Source of the DNA: Salarchaeum sp. JOR-1
GTDB taxonomy: Archaea > Halobacteriota > Halobacteria > Halobacteriales > Halobacteriaceae
DNA: 64,000 bases
NCBI RefSeq assembly: GCF_007833275.1
Contig: NZ_CP042241.1
Location: forward strand, 1,488,001-1,552,000
Direction of reading: 5' to 3'
The notes under the pieces were generated by a model that worked only from the letters and a program-made list of their open reading frames with translations, had not been told where the DNA came from and did not search any database. Below, piece by piece: positions 33,715-42,144 of the stretch (the stretch's first letter is position 1; each line of letters starts with the position of its first letter). A program made the position numbers and the translations under genes.

Positions 33715-33923
33715 TGTTCTTTCCGACAAAATGCTATTTTCCAAGGCGCATGCTCTCAACACGGCCTCGGTTTCAGATACGAACGCCAAGGAGTCGGATT
33801 AGTGTTGAACCTGTCTTTAGAGAAATAAAACAGAGAACACGAATCTCTGCTTCTCAAACTGTTTCAGCAAGGCCGAAGCAGAAACCGCCGATGAGCGCCC
33901 AAAATTGTTCACTTTTGTATGGG
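33715..33923 (+). pseudogene. Remnant of an older IS6-family transposase (3' part)
   Basis: Broken frames read the DDE transposase C-terminus: SVEPVFREIKQRTR (compare SVERVFREVKRRTN in the intact-length copy), then in the next frame FSNCFSKAEAETADERPKLF, then TFVW. The last codons are interrupted at 33923 by the newer element; beyond it, after the target duplication, the frame resumes as VWGQLIL (34624-34644). Upstream part (33507-33714) is too decayed to assign. It is an old IS6-type copy on the + strand. Confidence 0.6.
33916..33923 (+). repeat. 8-bp target-site duplication (left) of the IS6-family element
   Basis: TGTATGGG lies immediately left of the element and again at 34622-34629 immediately right of it. 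Eight bases is the usual IS6-family duplication length. Confidence 0.7.
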
Positions 33924-34621
33924 TGTAGTGTTCAGATTAGCTGATTCCATACGAAGGCGAACGCTCGAAGCCAATTTTCGACGGTGTCTGCTTCGGCGTG
34001 GCTGAAACAGTTTGAGAATTGGTTGGTTCGTCGTTTTACTTCGCGGAAGACACGTTCGACGCTATTCCGATTCCCATGGGTTTCATGCTGGAATCGGAGG
34101 CCGTGGCGGTGGCAAGCCGCCTGCAGCCACGGCGCTCCGTCGACGAGAAAGATCGCGTCGTCGACGAGATATTATTCGCGGAGTTCTTCGAGGAACATCT
34201 CAGTGAGTGCCTGTGTTCTCGTCGGGTAGAGCCGGACGTGCAGCAGGCGGTTGGTCGCGGGATCGACGGCGGCGTACAGCCAGTAGCGCTGGTCGTTGAG
34301 TTGGATTACGGTCTCGTCGACGGCGACGTAATCCGGGTCTGCTCCGGATGTCGGCTGTAGATCGGCTTTCTGCACCCAGTTGTGAACAGTTGAGCGACAG
34401 TGGTCGACACCCAACCTATCGAGAATAGAGACGGTATCCGAAAGTGATGATCCGGCCAGATGGAGGTGGATACCGAGTTTCATCGCGGGCTCGGGTGTCG
34501 CTTCTCGCTCCAGAAACTCTAACTCGAAGCAGTCGCTATCACCGATGAGGCGGGTGATTTCGTCCATGAACCAGCCGAAACTCGTCCCGCCTCACCTTTC
34601 AATCCTTATCTGAACACCGCC
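33924..34621 (-). mobile_element. IS6-family insertion sequence, 698 bp, with imperfect terminal inverted repeats
   Basis: Left end TGTAGTGTTCAGATTAG and right end (reverse strand) GGCGGTGTTCAGATAAG match at 13 of 17 positions, core GTGTTCAGAT. Flanking 8-bp direct repeats TGTATGGG confirm the borders. Length and a single DDE transposase are typical. It is inserted inside the 3' end of an older related copy. Confidence 0.75.
33932..34567 (-). pseudogene. IS6-family transposase with internal ochre stop
   Basis: Frame from ATG at 34567 reads MDEITRLIGDSDCFELEFLE, an HTH-like region with STVHNWVQKADLQP, the first catalytic Asp in YVAVDETVIQLND, the second in FLVDGAPWLQAACHRHG, and the Glu in NSVERVFREVKRRTN, ending FAFVWNQLI at 33932. 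A TAA at 34172-34174 (between ELRE and YLVDDA) interrupts an otherwise perfect frame of 212 codons, so the protein would stop after 131 residues without the second and third catalytic residues. One point change (for example AAA to TAA) explains it. Confidence 0.75.
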
Positions 34622-34682
34622 TGTATGGGGCCAACTAATCTTAACACTACGTGACGAAATTATTATATAGGCATGTGGTGTT

Positions 34683-35558
34683 TCATTCGAAAATTTGCTT
34701 TAAAATGCTATACGGTGATTTAGGATATTCGAGTTCCGAGTCAGAAACATGCTCGTCAACGAAATATGTCTTGAAGAATATGGCTGAGTAGAACACACCT
34801 TTCAGATAGCTTGAAAACGTGTCTTGACCGATAGACCATTTCGCCGTCCGAACAAAGTGTCGGATCGTGTGGAGTAGTGCACTTTGGCGATCGTAATGCT
34901 TCCAGTAATACCAAGCGTAATTCTTCGTGAAGTGAAAGGTCTTGATTGGGGAGAGGGATCCGCCACTCCAGCTATCGGATTTGTGTCGGACTTCGACATC
35001 GGGATGGCAGTAAATCCGATAGCCATGGTTGATGAGGTTTGCTGCTAGCTCCATATCGTTCACCCACGCAAAATATCGCTCGTCAAAGCCGCCCACCTCG
35101 CGAACTGCATCGGCCTTCGCTAAAACTCCACAGGTCTGAACTACCTGGGTATACCCGGCCTTATCTTTCGATACTGTGTCCTTCTCAATTACCTTTGGTT
35201 GTATGAGGGCCACCTCGTCGGGCAACTCGGCTATCTTTTCGACGAGATCGTGCGTCCAAGTTGGATCAATCTCGATATCGTCGTCCATCAGACCGAGTAC
35301 GTCACCCTCGGCGTTGGCGATTGCAAGGTTTGATGCCAACGAGTGCCCTTCGTTTTCGAGCAGGGAGAGAACAGTAACTCCCTCGTCCGTATAGGAATTG
35401 AGGATCTCCTCAGTGTCGTCCGTGGACCCGTCATCAACTGCGATTATCTCGGTATGAGGATACTCTTGGGCCAGGAGGCTGTCAAGAGTTTCCTCAATTG
35501 TATCTGCTCCGTTGTAGGTCGGGACAATGAATGAGACTGTGGGCTTGTCTCGATCCAT
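34683..35558 (-). CDS. Family 2 glycosyltransferase
   Basis: 291 residues. GT-A fold: VSFIVPTYNGADTIEETLDS, AVDDGSTDDTEEI, the donor-binding LMDDDIEIDP, then GGFDERYFAWVNDMELAANL, the ED-type catalytic-base region, and a C-terminal amphipathic/hydrophobic helix (FYSAIFFKTYFVDE). Close in layout to the frameshifted GT2 next to it, so the two are probable duplicates. Soluble, membrane-associated transferase of the glycan island; sugar unknown. Confidence 0.85.
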   Translation of the reverse strand: MDRDKPTVSFIVPTYNGADTIEETLDSLLAQEYPHTEIIAVDDGSTDDTEEILNSYTDEGVTVLSLLENEGHSLASNLAIANAEGDVLGLMDDDIEIDPTWTHDLVEKIAELPDEVALIQPKVIEKDTVSKDKAGYTQVVQTCGVLAKADAVREVGGFDERYFAWVNDMELAANLINHGYRIYCHPDVEVRHKSDSWSGGSLSPIKTFHFTKNYAWYYWKHYDRQSALLHTIRHFVRTAKWSIGQDTFSSYLKGVFYSAIFFKTYFVDEHVSDSELEYPKSPYSILKQIFE

Positions 35559-35779
35559 TAGTTTTGCACAAATCGGTTAACGGCCCAGTAAAGGAACGTA
35601 ATAGTGCGTACGGAAACCAAAATATCGTGATCCGATTTCTTTCCGAAAAGGTCGTCGATAGCTTTCTGCTTGAGGGTTACGAACATATAATCCAAATCTG
35701 CTTGGATTGGTATAGTATCTTTGTTTAGCGGTATAGCGGGCCAATGTTACACCAAGCGGGGGATGACTGTTGTTGGAGA

Positions 35780-36669
35780 CTACTTTCCAAGGAGATGCAT
35801 GACGATATTCATCGGTGTCGCCGAACGATAGTGGTCTATCCGGACATCGGAGGTGTGGTTTGAAAGTAGATAGTCTATCCCGGATAGTGAGGCAATTACA
35901 CCTTTAATATACGCTCTCAAATTGCCCGTCTTTACTGCATCTTTGAGACGGTGGCCGAAGAGAATCAAGTTCAGTGAGTGAATAATGGCATTGTATCGGT
36001 CATAATGCTTCCAGATTGTCCAGATATGGTTCCGGATCTCGTAGAAAGTCCTGAAGGCCGAGTCGGTTCGTTCGGGAGAATACGCCTTATGGTGCGTTGT
36101 CGCCGCTGGTTCTGCAATTATTCGATAGCCATGATTTATCAAATTGAGTGCTAATTCCCCATCATCGTAGTAGACAAAGTAGCGTTCGTCATAATATCCG
36201 ACCTCTTTTATTTTTTGCGGTCATATAATACACCGCAGCTTATCATCCCATGGATTTCTCCGCCTTCCGTGAATTTCTCCACAGTGCCACCATTCGATTT
36301 ATATTCGACAACTTTCGGCTGTATCGCTGCAATATCGTCTGATGATGTCTGAATACGATCGACAACTGTCCGAAGCCAACCCACTCCGATTATACCATCG
36401 TCGTCGAGCTTCGCGATGTACTTGCCTTCGGCAGATTCGAATCCAATATTGGCTGCCTCCGAGTGCCCTTTATTTTCTTCTAGTTCAATCAGTTTGGCAG
36501 AGGGGCACTTTTCTCGCACGATATCTGTGGTCTCATCCTCAGATCCATTGTCTACGATGATCACTTCCTTATTCGAGTAAGATTGATTCGAAATCGCTTC
36601 TAAACATTCACCAATACAGTCAGAGCTATTATGTACGGGAATTACGAATGAGATAAGTGGTTCCTCCAT
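35780..36669 (-). pseudogene. Family 2 glycosyltransferase broken by a one-base deletion in an A run
   Basis: N-terminal 153 codons (SFVIPVHNSSDCIGECLEAI, VDNGSEDETTDIV, KLDDDGIIGVGW) end in DRKK and a stop at 36208. Reading one base further on, the frame continues IKEVGYYDERYFVYYDDGEL, then LINHGYRIIAEPAATTHHK, to a stop at 35780. The join lies in a run of six A on the coding strand (36211-36216); seven A would give a continuous frame of 297 codons. Either a pseudogene, a phase-variable allele, or an assembly error in a homopolymer. Confidence 0.7.
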
Positions 36670-36764
36670 TGGCCTCCAGAAAATTTGTATCGCTGCTATT
36701 TCACCCTTTCCGAATATGTTACAAACTCTCTGAAAGATAGAAAACAGCCCTAAAGGGGTAAAAT

Positions 36765-36838
36765 ATGGCGCTAAGAGCCACGGCGACCGAAATCATGATA
36801 AAGAGAATCATGGAGAGGGTTGGTGGCCGCAGCGCCAT
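36765..36838. repeat. 74-bp interrupted inverted repeat
   Basis: ATGGCGCT (36765-36772) pairs with AGCGCCAT (36831-36838), and inside it GCCAC (36777-36781) pairs with GTGGC (36823-36827). Could be a MITE relic or small structured RNA. Confidence 0.35.
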
Positions 36839-37203
36839 GAAGGAGCACTGTGAGCAAACCCCCTCGTCCTAGCTGGGAGCACCGCCCGACACGATAACGA
36901 CGATCCGGCCGGCATGCAGACCGGATGTCAGAATCCCATAGGCAGTTAGTTGAGATGTCTGATTACTACGGATGCATCTATCAAACAGCAGCAAGTAGAC
37001 AGTGAAATCCACGAGAAACAACTCGATTCCATCAATCTTCGGTTAAGCGAACAAACCACTGGACAGCGCGCTACTCACTTCTCTCCGAACATTGTCTGGC
37101 TTGAGGGCGGTTGATTAAATGTTCCCTGAGTGAAATCGCCCCAAGATCGGGCGGTGGATAGCTGTAGACTTCAGCTAGTCCATGAAAGTATCGTCTCAGG
37201 ATT

Positions 37204-37240
37204 GTCGTCCGTCTGGGACGTCAGCTCCCAGACGGACGAC
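37204..37240. repeat. Perfect 15-bp hairpin
   Basis: GTCGTCCGTCTGGGA and TCCCAGACGGACGAC form a perfect 15-bp stem around a 7-nt loop CGTCAGC. It stands alone in gene-free DNA, not followed by a T run, so a terminator is not the obvious reading; a mobile-element end or regulatory RNA fits as well. Confidence 0.55.
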
Positions 37241-37546
37241 TGATTGACGTTAGCCAGTGTGGCGACTGGCCAGATGGTATCGGAATTGAGAGGCACGCCT
37301 TCTCCATCCATAGAGGCTGTCCAATTATGTCGGCCTCTACTCTTTCACGTCTGCTCTCGAATGAATCCCGTCTGGTTTGGGGGTCTAACACACTTCCAGA
37401 CTGGATATATTTCTTAATCAGAGCGACGCTTCAGTTCTGCCGTTCACGCCGGTTGGAAAGTACCGATTTCGACATTAAGAACAGGATTATTCGAGTGGCT
37501 CACCCTTCTCTTAGTATAGAAGCAGGGTCTGAATGGAAGCGATCCC

Positions 37547-38527
37547 CTATTGTCGTGCCTCCCATTTGTCAGCCCAAATCCGCATTGCTTCGGCCATCTC
37601 TCCAAAGTAATCGTCTAGTTCCGTGAGTTCCTTTTCGACGGCGTCTGCGAGCTCTCGATAACACGCGACTGTGGTGTCCGCGTCCTCGGAGAACTCAACG
37701 CTCTCGAAGAACGGGATGATTTCCTCTTGCCAGACGATTCCTTCCTTCTCTTTCTCGAAGTTGCTCTTCCAGTGGGATGCCTTTTCGTGTCGGATGTATG
37801 GCTTTCCAGTTTTGACGCCGTACCCGAGGTGATCACAAATCGTCTTCGCACACCAGCCTGCCCACATGTCATCGTATCGGCCCCATGGATAACCTTCTCC
37901 CATGAGCCCGAAGTACATCGCGGGGCCGATCAGTTCCCGGTTGAATGCGAGATTCATCCCGCACATCGGGAACAGCGTTCCTTCTGGGATCGTCTGGACG
38001 ATGTCGACGTATTTTTCGTTTCGCCAATTCGGCTTCACCATCTGGGTGGGCGCGTCGAAGTCAGGGATGTTGAGCCACAAACCGTGCGATATCGCGGTTG
38101 GAACTCCTTCTCGACGGCTGAACGGATACCCACGTACGAACTCTTGATCGTAGAGGGTGTTGAAGAACTCTGGATGAGCGGGTTCTTCGAGGTTCTCGAG
38201 GTGTTGTGCAAGCGCATCGACACGTTCACCGCTAGGATTCTTCGCCGGGAAGCAATCGTCGTCAATCGTGAATACGTACTCGCTTTCTGCCATCAAGAAA
38301 CCGAAACACCGGCACGCACTGTCCCGCTTGGAGATGATCCAGCGGTCGTCCCCGAGTTCTTCCTCGATGTCGTTCCAGTTGTAGAGGTCGTATTCGTATC
38401 CCGCTGGAACTTCGATGTCCCGAGATGGGTCACCGTCTTGTACAATGATGAGATGGTGGTTCTCAAGTGCGAATCGCCATTCGTCGAGAAAGTCAAGATC
38501 CCGTATTGTCGGGATAACGATATCCAT
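37547..38527 (-). CDS. Reversibly glycosylated polypeptide / UDP-arabinopyranose mutase (GT75), plant-like
   Basis: 326 residues. The whole chain follows plant RGP/UAM proteins block by block: [56 protein letters not shown] (DDD 89-91), [20 protein letters not shown] (R132 and R139 at the positions of the two essential Arg, one of them the reversibly glycosylated residue of rice UAM), [20 protein letters not shown], and [20 protein letters not shown]. In plants it interconverts UDP-arabinopyranose and UDP-arabinofuranose. Here it lies within the glycan island, on the minus strand, with no domain fusion. Activity inferred from conservation. Confidence 0.9.
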   Translation of the reverse strand: MDIVIPTIRDLDFLDEWRFALENHHLIIVQDGDPSRDIEVPAGYEYDLYNWNDIEEELGDDRWIISKRDSACRCFGFLMAESEYVFTIDDDCFPAKNPSGERVDALAQHLENLEEPAHPEFFNTLYDQEFVRGYPFSRREGVPTAISHGLWLNIPDFDAPTQMVKPNWRNEKYVDIVQTIPEGTLFPMCGMNLAFNRELIGPAMYFGLMGEGYPWGRYDDMWAGWCAKTICDHLGYGVKTGKPYIRHEKASHWKSNFEKEKEGIVWQEEIIPFFESVEFSEDADTTVACYRELADAVEKELTELDDYFGEMAEAMRIWADKWEARQ

Positions 38528-38755
38528 GAGACGAAAATTACCGCGGAAGATTTTGAAATTACCGGTATACGTTCCAACGTCTGAATCGCAGTTGTCACTG
38601 TTCTGTGGCTATCCTCGGAAAACCAGGAGTGACAAACTCAGGTAGATTTACTGCACGACGATCTCGGCGCCGGGGTTCTGACACTCGTGCGGGAACTTCC
38701 TCCCGTCTCAATTCCTCCAGAACGGATAAACCCCTACATTCGTAAAGTCAAATAG

Positions 38756-39973
38756 ATGGACGTTCTCGCTCTCACCGATCATCTCGGTAATATCGGCGGT
38801 GCAGAGATAAGCACACGAGAGATTCTTGTAGGGCTAGCTGACCGGAAGGATGTGGACGCTGTTACCGTCATCGGGGCGGATGTCCCCGGTGTCGAGCTAC
38901 TCGACTTTCCGGGTGTTGAAGTAATACCAGTTGAGGTTTCAGGACTTATCGACGGACTTCCCGATTATGCTTCTGATATCGTCGTATCTCGTCGACTCGC
39001 CAAACAGGCACGAAAACATCTCGAAACGGCGGATATTCTCCACGCTCATCACCGCCGAGCTACGTTTGCGTTGAACCACTTGGATACGGACGTACCGACT
39101 GCGGCTACGATTCGTGATTTCTGGCCAATTTGCCCGATTAGCATCTATACGGTCGACGGCCGTCAGTGTCGAGGATGTGAGAAAGATCTTGACGCTTGTA
39201 TTCAGCATCAAGACTGGGACGGACTGGCCTCTCCAGCAATCGAGAAGTACCTGCTGGCAAAACGCAAACACAACCGGGGACTTATCGAACAACTCGACTG
39301 TAACGTATTCATCTCCAATCATATTCGCCGTACAATCGACGAGTCTACCGGGGTCGCCCCGACTACCGAAGTCATCTACAATCCGATTGATGTCGGATTT
39401 GACGGGCCACCGGATGAAAGCGATACTCCACGATTTGTTACGGCGAGCACTCTTACATCACAGAAGGGAGTAGATGTGGCGATTCAAGCCCTCGGTCGAC
39501 TCGAGGAGTACCCAGATGCAGAGCTTATCGTGTTCGGGGATGGACCTGAGCGCGAGACATTAAGGGCCCTTGCAGGCGAGGTTGCACAGGGGCGGGTCGA
39601 GTTCCGTGGACGTGTCCCACCCGAAGAAGTGTATCGCGTAATGGCGGGGGCAACTGCGACCATATTCCCGTCCATCTGGGAGGAGCCGTTCGGTCGAGTG
39701 ACTGTCGAATCGATGGCTCTTGGAACACCAGTCGTCGGCAGTGATGTCGGTGGAATAGCTGAAGTTATCGACGACGGTGAGAGTGGATTGCTTTTCCCCC
39801 CTGGTGACGCGGATGCACTGGCCGATCGTCTTCGTCAGCTTTGTTCGTGTTCTTCGTTCGTTGATGCACTTGGAACCCGTGCTCAAGAGACTGCCGGGCA
39901 GTTCTCGAGGCGTGAAATAGCAGCTGACTATCGGAGCCTCTACGCACAACTCCTCGAAGAACCTCAGAGTTAA
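38756..39973 (+). CDS. Family 4 glycosyltransferase
   Basis: 405 residues, GT-B. N-lobe opening DVLALTDHLGNIGGAEISTR; a Cys-rich insert ICPISIYTVDGRQCRGCEKD (three Cys) around residue 128-145 typical of some sugar transferases; C-lobe TASTLTSQKGVDVAIQALGR, IVFGDGPERETL, the donor motif EEPFGRVTVESMALGTPVVG and GIAEVIDDG. Acts in the cytoplasm on the lipid-linked glycan; sugar unknown. Convergent with the flippase gene, 20 bp apart. Confidence 0.87.
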   Translation: MDVLALTDHLGNIGGAEISTREILVGLADRKDVDAVTVIGADVPGVELLDFPGVEVIPVEVSGLIDGLPDYASDIVVSRRLAKQARKHLETADILHAHHRRATFALNHLDTDVPTAATIRDFWPICPISIYTVDGRQCRGCEKDLDACIQHQDWDGLASPAIEKYLLAKRKHNRGLIEQLDCNVFISNHIRRTIDESTGVAPTTEVIYNPIDVGFDGPPDESDTPRFVTASTLTSQKGVDVAIQALGRLEEYPDAELIVFGDGPERETLRALAGEVAQGRVEFRGRVPPEEVYRVMAGATATIFPSIWEEPFGRVTVESMALGTPVVGSDVGGIAEVIDDGESGLLFPPGDADALADRLRQLCSCSSFVDALGTRAQETAGQFSRREIAADYRSLYAQLLEEPQS

Positions 39974-39993
39974 CATAGATTAAACGGGTGATT

Positions 39994-41445
39994 TCACGAT
40001 GGGCGTATAGGGACTATGTCACCGGCAATCCCGATTAATCGCCGACGCATCGGAGTACTGATAGTGAGGAGGATGACGAAATACCACAAAGCTCCCGCCG
40101 CTATAAGGACGAATAGCGAAAGAGTACTATCGATATCGATTGAGGTGTAGAGAATCCATACGGACGCTCCCATCCCACTTGCCGCCAGACACTGATCGAG
40201 AATAGAACGTAGCGGAATCTTTTCCACGGATAACTCAAGGATATCCGATAGGACGGTGGCGATGTAGAGTACGCTGGCACACATTGCGACCAGGCTAGCG
40301 ATTGCTGCTCCTATAATTCCGAAGGTCGGAACTAGAATAAGGTCTAGAATTCCGTTCGTGAATACGAGGATAATTCCTGTATAGGTGGATAAGTCAGGGC
40401 GATCTAGTCCATCTGCCGTCGCAGTCAGAATCCACCGATATCCTTCGGGAATTTTTATGATTACAGCAATAAGTGCGACAGAGGCTCCAGCAGCTAGTTC
40501 TGGGGTATATAAAGTGACAATAATTGGGTATGCAAGAAATGACATAGCAACTGCTGCAGGTATTGAGAACACGGTTGAGAGGGCGATACTCTCGGAGAGA
40601 ATGGTCCGAACACGATCCGTATTCTCTTTAACCATGTTTCGACTGATTTGCGGGAACGAAGCGGCGGTCATGCCGTTTATAAATACGATGAATGGTAGAG
40701 CGAATCTGAATGCCACCGTGTATATTCCCACTGCACTGCTCCCGAGCACAAACCAGATGACGAGTCGATCGATATTGTCGTAGAACTTCCCCGCGAAGGA
40801 ATTTATCACAGCGTACTTCGCGAACGATACGAGATGTTCAAGATGGCGAATGGAGGGGCTCCCAAGGCTTGTGTGACTAATCCAGAACGCGACAATTGCT
40901 GCTCCACTTGCTCCGACAACTGCCCCAATAATTAGTCCAAACAAAGTGTGTCCAGTGGCGATAAGAGTAACTTGAACGGAGGTACGCACGCCAATATCGA
41001 TGAACTCCATCACGCCAGCCCACCCGACTCGTCCTTCTCCTTGTAAGACACCGTCTGCAACGTATCGGCCTTGGCGAGCCCACAGATATATAACTATGAA
41101 TACGAGCACCTGCTCACTGAAACCAATTAGTTCGGCCAGGTCAGACCGGAACAACAGAACCACAGCTGAAGCCCCACTCAAAAGCATAATAGACCCTAAA
41201 ACTGCTGAACTGAAGTATGCGCTACGTTCCTCCCCCTCACTCATTCGTTTCGTAAGTGCCCCGCTAAGACCAGCCCCTCCGATGAGTGTGAGAAATGAAA
41301 CCACTGTCTCGAACATATAGTACTTCCCGAGTACGACTGTCGCCTGATCCAGTGTTCGAGTAAAGTAGATTACTGCGAGAAACGAGGCCAGGAGACTGAA
41401 CGTTTTCGCTCCCGTATATGCGATTCCAGACCGGGCGATACCCAT
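39994..41445 (-). CDS. Oligosaccharide flippase of the MATE/Wzx (PST) superfamily
   Basis: 483 residues with about 13-14 membrane helices. Opening GIARSGIAYTGAKTFSLLAS and the recurrent NSFAGKFYDNIDRLVIWFVL and FRFALPFIVFINGMTAASFP segments are typical of Wzx/AglR-like flippases. It would flip the dolichol-linked glycan to the outer face for AglB. Another flippase lies at 51970-53427, so this island may serve a second glycan. Convergent with the GT4 gene. Confidence 0.85.
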   Translation of the reverse strand: MGIARSGIAYTGAKTFSLLASFLAVIYFTRTLDQATVVLGKYYMFETVVSFLTLIGGAGLSGALTKRMSEGEERSAYFSSAVLGSIMLLSGASAVVLLFRSDLAELIGFSEQVLVFIVIYLWARQGRYVADGVLQGEGRVGWAGVMEFIDIGVRTSVQVTLIATGHTLFGLIIGAVVGASGAAIVAFWISHTSLGSPSIRHLEHLVSFAKYAVINSFAGKFYDNIDRLVIWFVLGSSAVGIYTVAFRFALPFIVFINGMTAASFPQISRNMVKENTDRVRTILSESIALSTVFSIPAAVAMSFLAYPIIVTLYTPELAAGASVALIAVIIKIPEGYRWILTATADGLDRPDLSTYTGIILVFTNGILDLILVPTFGIIGAAIASLVAMCASVLYIATVLSDILELSVEKIPLRSILDQCLAASGMGASVWILYTSIDIDSTLSLFVLIAAGALWYFVILLTISTPMRRRLIGIAGDIVPIRPS

Positions 41446-41460
41446 TGAAGATACTGCAAA

Positions 41461-41815
41461 TTAAGGATAGAGTCCCTTATCTGTTTGCTTTACCGACTGA
41501 TATACTGCTTCGTACTTGTAGGTGACGCTCTCCCAAGTCAGTACTGATTTAGAGGGAGACCCCTTCTCGGTACAGAATGAATTGCTGACGCGACCGAATT
41601 AGCGCCAACATCCGTAACACACTCAACATTATCTTGACCGCACCAGTCCTGCAGTGCTGTCGCAGATTTCAGGACGCAGGGGGAGGGGGGGTGTTCCTGT
41701 GGATAAAGATTCTGCGACGGTGAGGCCGAACGATTCGAACAGCAAAGATTTGACGTCATAGTCAGTGACAAACCCGGTGAATGCGCCCAGTAATCTTTCT
41801 TCCCGTCAATGTTCA
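41461..41815 (-). pseudogene. Remnant of a family 4 glycosyltransferase (C-terminal half, frameshifted and deleted)
   Basis: Minus-strand pieces in shifting frames spell a GT4 donor domain: GAFTGFVTDYDVKSLLFESF, then GLTVAESLSTGTP, then LKSATALQDWCGQDNVECVT, and finally SVLTWESVTYKYEAVYQSVK to a stop at 41461-41463. A stretch between VKSLL and LFESF and at least one frame are lost. Decayed transferase between the flippase and the 42145 gene. Confidence 0.6.
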
Positions 41816-42144
41816 GTTCGAACTGTACGTTAAGTTCAGTGTGCGTAGGTTACCTCGTGGCCAGGAAACCAGAGAACCCCCTATGGGTGTCAGTTGCCAC
41901 TGAACTCTATCCATTTTGCGATACGGCCAAGAAACCGCCCTGATATGTACCGTCTACAATCGAGTGTGCTGTGAAATAGGCGATTCCACCGCCTTATAGT
42001 GATTCAGTACCACTCTTGAAGTATGTCGTACGATACGGCAAACATCTTTATGGCGTGGCTTAGTGGTACTGTTATAATGACCGATCACAGCCGTAATTGG
42101 ATCGAAGTGCGTTTCTCAATTGCTGATTTACTGTAGATCCCGAG
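41816..42144. other. Gene-free stretch with a promoter-like site and mini-frame
   Basis: Contains the palindrome CAGTTCGAACTG near 41820 and, at 42078-42136, a 19-codon frame MTDHSRNWIEVRFSIADLL preceded by a TTTATGG box about 27 nt upstream. That arrangement looks like a start of a gene truncated by the stop before 42145. No further function visible; the GT gene at 42145 starts 8 bp after it. Confidence 0.3.

Larger units (their letters stand above)
36670..37546. other. 877-bp stretch without a convincing gene, with two structured segments
   Basis: No open frame here reads like protein. At 36978-37114 a short + frame (KQQQVDSEIHEKQLDSINLR, then a stop) looks protein-like but has no start or match and may be a relic. 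Two inverted-repeat structures are listed separately. Base composition is lower in GC than the flanks, consistent with decayed mobile DNA. Confidence 0.4.

Noticed and set aside
37327-37626. 99-aa plus strand frame before the UAM gene
   Set aside because: Overlaps the 3' end of UAM and shows no domain; start region lies in decayed DNA.
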